Shown here piece after piece: positions 49,401-61,400 of a DNA stretch of 64,000 bases. The position numbers and the translations under genes were made by a program. Numbering within the stretch: the first letter of the stretch is position 1; every line of letters starts with the position of its first letter. The notes beneath the pieces are model-generated. The model was not told the origin of the DNA, made no database searches, and was given only the letters and a program-made list of their open reading frames with translations. The DNA is from Notospermus geniculatus. Lineage: Eukaryota; Nemertea; Pilidiophora; Heteronemertea; Lineidae. The stretch is taken from NCBI GenBank assembly GCA_002633025.1, contig NMRB01000690.1, forward strand, positions 179,751 to 243,750, in the 5' to 3' direction.

Positions 49401-52400
49401 ATAGACTGTTGATGATGAGACAGCTGTGGGGATTTTCTGAAAGGAAACAGAGAGGGACATGTTTTGTCGTCAAATTAAACATTAAAGAATGCATACAACT
49501 TCAGCTATCATAACTATTAAAAGCCATGGGCCTGAATTGGCATAGTCAGGAATTCGATCAAAAATTTGGCCGTGAGGAACAGGCTTACATGTGACACAGA
49601 GGTCCACATGTAGAACGAAAGGGAAAGGGTTAATTTTTAGTTTATCCAATTTTTAGTTTATCTAAAGTATTCCCATTAAAATATTGCAGTCTTTTTTCCA
49701 AGCAGACCTGATGTATAGATATCATAGATGTACATAATGCCCATGGGCAAACTTGGCAGTTTTATTCCAAGCAGATCACACGATGAAGATTTGGCAATAT
49801 CCCTAATGCCAATGAAGAAAACAAGTCCTTGGAGGTCAAGCCTGGGCGAAATCCCAAACCAAGAAGGCATATTACCCAATAATCTTATCTTAGGCCTCAC
49901 TCAACCATAATTTTTCCTTTCCGAGGTGTTGGCCTCCAACGTTAAGCAATGAGCTGTACACCACAATGCCCAAATATGGAGTTGTGCTAACGACCACACT
50001 GGCCATTGTCCTTCGTTCTTCTAATTAACATCCCCTCACAGGAAACGTGAGATCATGGGGAGAAATCTTTATTGACAGTGCACATAATGTTCATATGTTT
50101 TATACCAGGAAACCATTATTTACATGAGATCAATATCTGTGTCTATAGGCCTACACAATACGCTGGACAAAGTCCTATCTGCTCGAGGAAATGAACGCCA
50201 GGTGTGTTCAAGTATATTCCAAGGCATAGGCTGACTTTTTATCAACAAAGCTTAGATTTCTTCTATAATCAAATGGCAAATTTTGTTGCGCAGATCATAG
50301 TTGTGCCTGGAAATTTTTTGACAGCAAAATCTATGATTTTGAGCAATTGATTTCATTGTTGAAAGTGGTGCATTGGTAAATAAACTACACTACAAGTATT
50401 CATCATGCACGCATATGTATAGAGAGGTTCTTCACCGACGTCACAACTGACTGCAAAGAATCGACCATGTTGACTGTCAAATGGCCGGTGACAGCGTCAA
50501 AACTGTCATGGGTCATGGCATTCTTACGTTATGACTGTGTGTTGACGTCGTGTTCAAGCCGTGATGTTGCCTGACATTTTGACGGCCAACATGGCGTCCT
50601 CCTGTCGTCATGGAAATATGACGTCACATGAAGAACCTCTATTGAGAAGACAGAAGAACAAGTAGATTATGAGATATTCTATGTGAAGAAATGATGAGGT
50701 TGTTGATAGTTTGGTTAAGATCCTGTGGATAGAGATGACTACAGGGGGATCATTAGCTGTCATTGGGAGGAGGTGCTTCGTCCAGACAGGTCATCCTGCC
50801 ACCTGTGGCCACTGACAATCAGTGTCTAAACATAGAACTTGTGTTGGAATTAGAAACAGATGAGTGTGTACATGTAGGCTGGATTGATTGTACAACAATA
50901 CATGTACAATTTTGAAGGGACCAGGTGGCATTATACTAAGAACCACCTTCCCAAGACAGCTTAGAGTAAGTTGACACCTAAAACTAACTACATTGTCCTG
51001 GGAGAGAAGAACATCCACAGAGTAGGGTCATGACAATTTTTATACACAGCGGGAAGATGGACGTTTGGGTCAAGATTTACAGCATCAGGAGGGCTCAATC
51101 ATGTTGTCACCCAGTACCTCTCTTGATAATCTACACTCTCCCAGAGGTTCACCTCCCAACTTTTACTCCCGACATCATCCACAGATCCACATTTTACGCC
51201 AAACACAATAGATTTCATTACCACTACAAGGCAAGAGGTGATCGACTGGTTCCCATCTTTGCTGCACCTACGAACCTGCGGCCCTCCCACCTTCAACATG
51301 GGTTTGTAGGCGGCAAAGCCAGGACCCAGTCCGAAGAGGAGAGAACCTACATTGTCATGACCCCCTCTATTGGAGAATGAGTGAGTGAAATCAGTCACAA
51401 TATTGTTAGTGCATTCACTTGAAGCCGAGAAAACAATACATATACTTGATACGGTATTGAAGAGTACAGTGATCATCCATTGGCCAAGAGTTAAGATGGC
51501 TTTCCGTTGGATAAGGTCAGGTGTTAATGAATGCAATCCTTCATGCAGGGACGTTACATCAAACCTACCGGTAATTAACAAATCCAATTTTTTGGCTACT
51601 CTTTCTAGATTTATTTAACACGACGTTTCCACCAGTGTTCCCTGGTCGTTGTCAAGTGTACAACTGTGATTATTGTCAAGTGTACAACAATTGTACACTT
51701 GACAACGACCAGGGAACACTGGTGGAAACGTCGTGTTAAATAAATCTAGAAAGAGTAGCCAAAAAATTGGATTAGCTATTCTAAAACCTTTCTAAAATGC
51801 CATTCAAGCAGTACATCAAACCTTCCTTGGAAAGAGGTTTGATTTTGGAATGACATCAGGAAGGACATGTTGGGTAAACCCTGAACACCCCAAACCAGGA
51901 TATGGGCTGCATGTCATCCTACACTACGTAGGTGGACGAGACAAGGAACTTTCAACCCATACAAAGGAACACTACGAATGGTAGCTGTCCTGTGTTAGGT
52001 TCAGGACAAGGCAGCCTACAATGCCAAATTTGGAAGAGAACAGTTAGTTCATTAGAAATGTAGGATTTTAAGGAGGGGACTCAGCACCTCACACAGTTTG
52101 AACGCAGGGGCGGATCCAGAATCATGGGAAAGAGGGGGCACAGCCAGCGCACATCGTGGAAAACCTCGGTCAAATTTTAACATCTTTTCAAAATTTCGAA
52201 ATTTCCCGGTCAATTTTAAAGATTTTCCACAAAATAGAGGGGGCACGGGCCGCGTGTGCCCCCCTTGGATCCGCGCCTGGAACGGACATGACCATTGGTT
52301 CCTCAGCTATTTTTGATATTTTTTATCCTTATTACTGTTGGGGCATGTCATCACTCAGCCAGACAGTTTTATTTAACCCAATGACTGCAAGCTACAGCTG

Positions 52401-55400
52401 TAGTTGCACACACCTCTGAAGTGAACTGTCTGTATCATGGAGATAGCCAGGAAGTCACAGTGTCATTGGCAGTCAACATGATGTAGATAGTGAACTCACG
52501 AGTTTTTATAAAAGAAATAGCTGGGAACTTCATGTGTCATGAAAAGGGTCGGGGAAGTTGCTTTCTGATGGAATTCCCAGATTGACAGATTATGATTATT
52601 TAGTCTGAGGAACCATGTAGCCCACATGTATACTTAATCTGTCTCACCCCAGATCGACAGTTGGTCACCACACATTTTGCATCACACCTGTACATCAATG
52701 TATGGTAACTACTGTCATCTTGGGGTGAGAAGGGGTTAGAAAGCCCATTTTTCACCTTGCCCAATGAACAACCAACAACACGAAGGGGGAAATCCTATGA
52801 TATCAAGTCGGTGTCTCCATCCAGAATGACATCATGATTGAGTCAAGTCATCTTCAGTTAATCAGTGGTTCCTTTTGGACTCACTTTATACAATGCCACC
52901 ACACACCACCAGGGAGCGTAGCCACACCAAGTTGTCAAGATTTGGCATCAGTATTATAACCAGCCTGAATAAGACCCCGGTTGGGGTCGAAAATTTGCGA
53001 ATTTCTGGAAGTTGACTTCCTATTCATTATTATACGTTGTGTTGACTTTTGTGCATCTTCTCTCTTTAGTATTATAACCAGCATCACTTTTGTATCTAAC
53101 TTGTATCATCTTCAACTTGACATCACAGGATTTGCCCGAGATAGCACTCGTATATCACAATCACATGCTGTGCTTACTGAGATGGCGAATCTCTCCACGA
53201 ATGGTTACTGCAACAAATAGAGTTTAATTCATTACTTCACCATTAAAAACTACAGGGAATCTTTAACACCATTGCTGTGCATGACTGTGGTACAATGCAT
53301 TGGACATGAAACACTGTACAAAGAACAAATGTAAAGTGCAATGAGTGAAAGGTTTGACAAATAATGATATTTCATTCTTGTACACACTATGAAATGCAAA
53401 GCAAAGTGTTATAAGACAAAGGGACTCGTATATCTCTGTATGTATATTCAGGGTAAACACTCTCCATCTACTGTCTAATGAGAAAGGATTTGTTAGTAGA
53501 TATCTTGGAAGAACTGAAGGAAGACATACTAGAATCAACATTGCATTTGAAGTCTCACAAATGATATAATGAAGTGTCAAATATATAGAGGAGACAAGAA
53601 ATGAAAAAGATTTGAAACAAGTAATGGGAAGGAAAGAAGCAGATATGCCTTGTCAACCACATTCCCTCTTGGGTACCAAATATTTGATTTGAATGCCCAA
53701 CAAGCAGGCTCCACTGCTGAGTCCTCAAGTCAAGGGCTGTTTTGACGGGTGTTTTTATCACCGCGATAATTGCCACTTTTTTAACGCTCAGTAAAAACGG
53801 ATATCGCTCCGTAGGTCAATCGACTGTTTTCACTAGCTGGTTTATCGCCACCAGTAGCGACATGATTTTCACGGGCGATTCTTCATCCCTTGCGACAAAA
53901 CAGCCATGTGAAGACATGGCTTTTTTGGCACTACAGCGATAGGCATCGCTCGTGGCTTTTCGGTCATTTTCACTGTCGATCTGAAGAGCGATATCGCATT
54001 TCGCTGCAATTGATGTTTTCATCAGAGATTTCATCGCCGAAGCGTTAGCGATTTCCCGCCGGCGAGTTTTACCATGGCTTTTTTCTCTCGCTGGCGATGT
54101 CACCCGCTGTTGGCATTTTTACGGGCGTTTTGGATGCGATATCGTCAACAGCGTTAAAATCGCTGAGATAAAAACACCCGTCAAAACGGCCCTTCAGGCT
54201 TCATCATCAAGACCTTGAGTCAGACACAGTTCATGGTTATCAATACAAGGGAAGAATATACCAAGAGGACATATGGTTGACAAGGCAAGGAAACCTACCG
54301 GAAACAGTTGTAATGGTAATTGTGAGACACGATACAAGACATACATATAACATATAACATCATATGAATACACACAGCAGCATATGGACCCCAACCAATG
54401 GCAAGGAAACTTTAACTTAAGCGGAAAGCTTACCGCGACATTGACCCAAACTAGCCACACACAGTTCAGCAATCCAAAGCAGTAGGTTGTTCCTTCACCG
54501 GCTATAGCCCACTTTCAAATCACAGCACAGTAAATGGCAGTAATTGCCATGTTTATCCGAGTGAATCACTGACAGAAAAGATCCACAAAATTTCTCCAAT
54601 ACAAACTATATACTCAAGCTTAGTCATGTTACAACAGAAAGGGTGACTCAAAAGAAAAGGCAACGAGGCCTAGTAAACTAATATAGTTTTCAATTGGATA
54701 TAGAGTAAATTATAGTACAGGAAATGACTAAGAAGAAAAAAATACCACTACAATGTATATGTAGGTCATAACTACGGTATACCTTGAATGTAAATCCGAA
54801 TTTAATCCACCAGAGTCCAACAAACTGAACTGGCTAATCATATTCGCAATAATCAACTTGAAAAGCACCACTACACCATAAGCAAGGAAAACACAACATA
54901 TACATAGTGTCTCAGAAGCGAAGGTTAGCTTGTGTTCCGTATAGAACATAATTCCAAGTAAGGGTTGGCGGATGGCACGCAATTTTCCTATCCTGGCTTG
55001 ACGTAGCGAATGAAGCAACTCAGTGCAGTCTCATTGTTGAATTCTATGCCTACCAGTACTTGAACAAAGCATTTACAATAATATCATGGGTTTTTCTGAT
55101 GAAGTGCAGCAGAATCAATCAGCCCTGTTCTAGACGCAGCTGTTTCCATCTATACCGACCAGATTGGTACTCTGATAGCAGTTCTGGACAAAGCCTACAT
55201 GATGAAAGCCAAGTCGATTGTAATGGGTGTGTCTTGTTCAAATAGCACCAGTACTACATGTCATTTTACAGAATTCATGGGTACAACAGCAACAGCTAGG
55301 CCATCATTGCTGGATGTGACCCTGGAAGGTCGCTGTACTAGCTACCACACAGTTTCATATCATATCAGAGATGTGCTGCAATGCTTTGAAATGTAGCATC

Positions 55401-58400
55401 ACAAGCCTTAAACCCCCATTTCAAGTCCACGCCAAACCAGTGATGCGAAAAACAAAGACTTTTTGCAGCAATGTTTTGGGCTTCAAAGACAGCTGTAGCC
55501 TGGGGGGACTCCAGCTTTGGTGTTTCAACTACAGCTCAAGCCAACAGGAAATCCAGTTACCCTGTGGTGCTTGAGCCCAATTTCCACTACAACAGATCCT
55601 GCTGTGGTTAGCGGTGAGCAGTGTGGTTTTCACAGGGTTTTGGATAATCCTTTGATGGGGCTACAATACATGGACTGTTGATTGTCCTGATTGTCCCAAT
55701 GCCTGAGAAAAATTCTCGCCCGCCGCAAGCAGTGGCAGAATCCGCTGTAGTGGAAACAGTTAGTGCAGGAACCTTAAAAGTTTCATGCTTCTCCTGCAGT
55801 TTAGACAAAAGAAAATCCCTGGTAATTCGTTTTTTGTATACTTTTGAGAAGGAATGGCATGTACCAGTAAAGAAAGGGTTAAAATACAAGCCAGCAACTC
55901 ATATTTCCCAGTCAAGCATCCAATAAGAAGTCACAAGCAACAGAAAATTACCAAAGCTACAAAATAAATGACTACATAGCAACATGATGCTGAGAAAAGA
56001 GAAAACATCTGTACCAGCTGAGTCGTCTAGGGCGGTGCGCGGTCCAAGTTGCTCGTCGTTCACGGCGTGGTCTATTACTATCACTGTAGTGTGAGAGAGA
56101 GGAGAGAAATGTGTTGAGGGGCGCTATAGAGCGAGTCAAATTCAGGATGGCAATTTTTACGTGATCTAAAATTGGTTGGGTGAAATCTATGTAAACCAAA
56201 CGGAGGTTCCTTCTCAGCAATATTTCTTGTAAATAGCAAATCATCTTGCCATCCTGACGCTCCGGCAGAAGGAAAAGCAACACCCTACGAGAGATTCCTA
56301 TTCTTGATAATGATAGTCATAAACGAGATAGTAAAACAACACAGTAGTGTTTAGGCAACACTTAAATTGTTGGACTATCAACACTTGCTATATAGTCACT
56401 AAGACTAGGAAAAATCATCTAAAAAGTCCTCTCGAAGTGACCATTAAATCGTGTGCATTGCTAGTGATCAGCAGAAAGAAACATTTTCACTAGAATGAAG
56501 CAGTGCATGACTTAACGACAGTGGGTAGAATCTTTTGACCCCATCCAGAATAGACTCCATAATCACATAAAGCCCAAAGGCACAGACAGAGATCTAAGCA
56601 TTTGAAAACGCCCTTTGTTTTTCATATAGTGGGTGCCATGGCAAAATAATGCCTACATATAGCAGTACAATGAATCTGTGATATGATAGTCAATATAATT
56701 TTGCACAATACAAAGTTCAGATTCAATCTATGCTTCATGAATATTGAGGTTGCGTTTCAGTAGTCTAATCATCTTTACAGAATATCAAGTTAGATACAAG
56801 TCAACTGTTGCCAACACCCCAGTTATTTATCTTACCCACTCAGTCTTATTAGTCATTTATATTTGATGACGCCCTGTGTGGCAAACAATCTCAAAGGGCA
56901 GGACGCATGTGGCACCGCCTTGATCAACAGGTGGAGTGGAGGCTGTTTCTTAGTTTGGTTTATATGCTTTGGTTCTTGATCAATGAGGATCAACGGTTCA
57001 GTTTATCAACATCATCTACTTGAACAGCACAGGTCGAACAAGCTGTATCGCTCATTCTACAGAAATCGCTAAATCGGACTGTGCAGGTCAATCTGGCTTC
57101 CAATGTTGACAGTTACGGCGACCACTGTAAATCGAGCAATTGTCCCTCTCCCACCGCCACCATCATGTTATACACACTTTCAAACAGCTTTTGGCTGACC
57201 CTCATTGAACTCACCTTGCAGGGATTTTCAGACTCAGTTCATTTTCTTGACCGCTGAAGGAGGCGTCAGATTCAACTTCACCGTAGTCTTCAAAGTGCTC
57301 CTCCTCATCGGTCACTTCAAGGTCACGCCTGGAAAATACGGAGAAGGTAACTGGTTAGCAAGTGATTGCTGAACCAGCTGCTCCATGAGGTCCCCAGAAT
57401 GGCTTCTGGCGAGACTGGGGTAATTTACAGTCGGCCTACATTGTTTAATCACAAATTACAAGCAGTGTGCTCATTTGGAACATCTGCATGAATCAAGGAG
57501 GGAGGGTCATTCCCCAAGAGATACAGGGAACATGGTGCGATAAATACTCCCTCATCAGGCCATCACAGGCACATGAGAAAACACATCATGACAGCATTGA
57601 AGAATTCCGTGTCATGGATGGACTTAATCACTTCAGACACACAGACATGACAGAGTCAACAGCACAGGAAACTCTGTTTTATCAATCATCCCATTGTGAT
57701 GCTGCCCTTCTGCAATTGATTTCTTCACCGGGCAAGCTACGCCCCCTCAGTATAAAAACATAACCACTGATGGTATCTTCCTGCACAATACATCAACAAT
57801 CAGCACTATCATTGCATTATTTCTCCATTATGTTCCTACTTTATGCTGCAGAATCGATCCCACGATGGGTGTCTCCCAGTTTCTATGGCGACCGGCCTGA
57901 AGCAGATCTCCCCACCTACTGATTGCTCTGGTAATCACTAATACTATAAATAAAGTGCTATGAAATCTGATATTCCAACCAATATCCAGAATTGTAAAGC
58001 AAGATGACAATAGTGCTAATCACACACACACTCCTGACAAGACAATGGAACTCAAAAAGAATTAACAGCCAAGAAACTCACAATGAGGAACCGGAGGAAC
58101 TAGTCCGTGACGTGGCGCTGACGAACAACTCAGTTAAAACTACGACGTTGAAAAAAAGCCAACGTTATTTGCCATTTAATTCTGAAACTACACCCTACTT
58201 CTTGCCCTAATATACCTGAAGTAGTCCATTGAATTTCGAATTTTACACGTTCATCATCAAGTAAAGGGCTGACTCAATTTATCTGCATGTTTTCAAACGA
58301 AAATTCAAACGGGAACATGTTCAATTTCATCAATGAAATGGTCCATGGACCATGTGCTCACCTGGGTGAACATACCAGAAAAACAAATGACAAATGTTAA

Positions 58401-61400
58401 ATCGAAATGTTCCATGGTCATGTATCCTCGTTAGATGCACCTGATAAAATTTTGCAGACAATCCAGTTACAGTTCAGGAGTTACTGGACTTTGAGCTTTG
58501 GTTTTGGCCATCTGGTGGCCAAGCGGAGAATTGAATAGGACCGAAAAGTGGTGTCATAGGTCATCTGACATAGGGGTATATATGTACCAAGTTTCAAGTC
58601 AACAGCCCAAGCAGTTACGAAACACGCCACCAAATGACTAAATTTTGAACTTTGACCTCTGTGACCTTGAAAAGTCGGTCAAATCAAAAACCTCTTACTT
58701 ATGTCATGCATCCTCATTAGAAGCACCAATGATAAAAATTTGGAGAGGATCCACTCATTAGTTCAGGAGTTATTGCACTTTTTGTGTTTTTGGTTTCCGC
58801 CACCTGGTGGCCAAGCTAAGAGTCGAATCAGACCGAAACTTGGTGTCATAGGTCATGTGACCTAGGGGTATATATGTACCAAGTTTCAGATCAATAGCCC
58901 CAGCGGTTACGAAACGTGCCCTGCTAACGGAACACGACGACGGACGCTCCACCATTGTAATAGCTCACCCCGGTGAGCTAATAAAATTGACTATTTTAGC
59001 GTAAACAGACTGAAGAGCAACGTCATTGATTCTGAATGACGTATCGCACATAACATCATGGATGATGAGCAACGTCAATGACGTTTTCGACGTCGCAGAG
59101 CATGCGCTTTTGTGTTAAAACTGAGTTGTTCCCCAGCGCCTCCTTTGGGCATGCCGGTTCCTCATTCTGATGGTTCTGTTGTCTGACAATAAGGAACTAT
59201 TTAACCCAAGAGCAGATACATTAGTAAAGAGCACATCAAATATACAATGTAGGGTGTTACAAAATGAATGTTCCAAAGAACAGGAAGACAAGCCAGAATG
59301 GACAATGTCTTTTGATTTTCCTTCAAGTCATATTTCTCAGTCAACTTTGAAGCCATTATAATTGGTACTGAGGCCATATGAACTTCCTTGGATATCGAGC
59401 TGACCTGATACGAAAGGGGCAAACTGAAAGCTGGGTCATTCTCTTCAAACAACACTTTATCACAATCAAAATAATTTTCAGAAAACAATTCCGTGGGGAG
59501 AATGCTGCTATTTGAATTACTGCCCCCGCCCCAAAACTAACCAATGAAGAATACCCCACTCCATCAGCCCGATGATGCATTAGGTACTAGATACAGCAAT
59601 CAGGTTGACGCCCACTGAGCCTGAGATCTCCGACCTGACACAAGGCCATGGTTACCATGTAGAAGCCAATATTATCCACCATTGAAAGGATTGTTTACCC
59701 CGTTGCTATGTAACCATCAACAACACAAGAAGCACACAGATAGTTTTTCAATTCCCAGAATGGTTTGTTAGTACAGAGTGTGTGTGTGAGGGCATAGCAC
59801 TAATATCAATGAATATTCCAACGATCAGATCCTGTTTAGAGCTGGAAACTTAGGAGTGGGGGATAACAACAACATAAAGCTCCGTTTCCGCTACATTGTT
59901 TCCTGCTACGATTTGCGGTGAATGGTGCAGTTTTCACAGGAATTGGGATAATCAACATGCAAAATATTTAGCTAACCCATCGACTCCCAATGTCTGTCAG
60001 CCTCAGAGGTTTGCTCAGTAGATACGAGTCCGGTGTAGTCCAAACAGCCAACATTGATAGCCACCCAATGTAGTCTGTTCTAGAGTTTCAGATTGTAGTG
60101 TGGTGTAGTCCAAACAGCCAACATTGATAGCCACCCAATGCAGTCTGTTCTAGAGTTTCAGATTGTAAAGTTCCAGCCTGAAGAAGACCCCGGTTGGGGT
60201 CGAAAATTCGCAAATATTCTGGAAATTGACTTTATATATATCATATATTGTGTGTCGATTTTTGTGCTCGCCTTCTCTTTGGATAGCCATCCACCACATA
60301 TAATAAGAGACAAAAACCCTGTGAAGAGCAAATGTTTCTGGGATAAGACCCCTTCACCACCAATTGACTCCAGGTTACATTACAATTCGAATACAATTAC
60401 AGGTATCGGTGGTATGTGAATACGAACCTTGCAAAAACTTCAGACAGAGGTATAACCACCGCGCTGCTATCTGAGACAAGATATTTCATAAGTCCAGCAG
60501 AGGCTGAATCCGTGGACATATTGTAATCCCAAAATAATGTGTTTTTACAGAACGCCATCCACAGTGCTACCAGTGGCTACATCATACGAAATCGATGGTT
60601 TCTAGTCGAAAAACGAATTGATCTCAATGTCACCTGTATCAAACAGCGTTTTGAAATCCCACAAGGCATGTTCACAGCCCCAGAATACAAGGCTTTAATT
60701 GGCATGAATTGCCTCCCGAATTCAACTCGGATGCATTGTGGATGGTTCTGTACCAGCTCTACAATTTCAGATATAATTGGCCACTCTAGTTCAGCTCCAG
60801 GTACCTCAAACTGTCAAGTGGTTGAGAGGAGCTAAGCGGTTGGGTTGGATCATCCAACAGCTGTATGGAAACCAGCAAATTTCAGAACCATATGAGGAGT
60901 TCCAAAGCATATTTGAAAGACATTACCTTGTATTGTCAAGCATGGTGCCAGGTCAGTTTTAACATCCAACAGATACGGCAGAGAATTTTAAAATGACAGT
61001 GACCGTAAACAGACGACCTGGCCTAAATAAAATCATCATCAGGAAACGTCAACAGACAGTGTCAGTCTGATGGACAATGACCAATGACGAATGTCACCGA
61101 CATGTAGGTTAATTGATCTGATTAATGACGCATCATCAAAACACTATCTTACCTGGTAAAACACTATCTTATCTGGTAAACAAAAACAGTCTTTACGCAA
61201 CAATGGTATACATGTATCATGACATGAACTGTGTATCAGTTATCAACATAATCAATGACATAAGACTGTCCTTACTTATAGTCCTGTAGCTCTGATGATC
61301 GTCCGCTAATCGCACTGTCACGGTCGTCTTCAGAACTGGTCGGGAATGGCGGTGGGGACGGGCGTAAACTTGGATAATGAATGGACGGAATCAAATGATC

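Larger units (their letters stand above)
49337..57214 (-). other. 7.9-kb Rab11-FIP intron, largely mobile elements
   Basis: This holds the candidate cassette exon, four delimited insertions (50.4, 51.6, 52.1, 53.0 kb) and the 53.7-kb transposon. The remaining sequence has open frames on both strands near 51.0-51.6 kb that look accidental. Other introns of this gene at 57329-61275 and 61482-63799 contain only the repeats listed and no further exon that fits the phase. Confidence 0.6.

Noticed and set aside
51030-51587. Overlapping 116- and 162-codon frames on opposite strands
   Set aside because: Neither fits the Rab11-FIP frame or shows a known domain; mutual overlap is typical of chance open frames.
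60539-60962. Possible transposase remnant on the plus strand
   Set aside because: A 98-codon frame with some protein-like composition, but I could not match it to a transposase family or find inverted ends.
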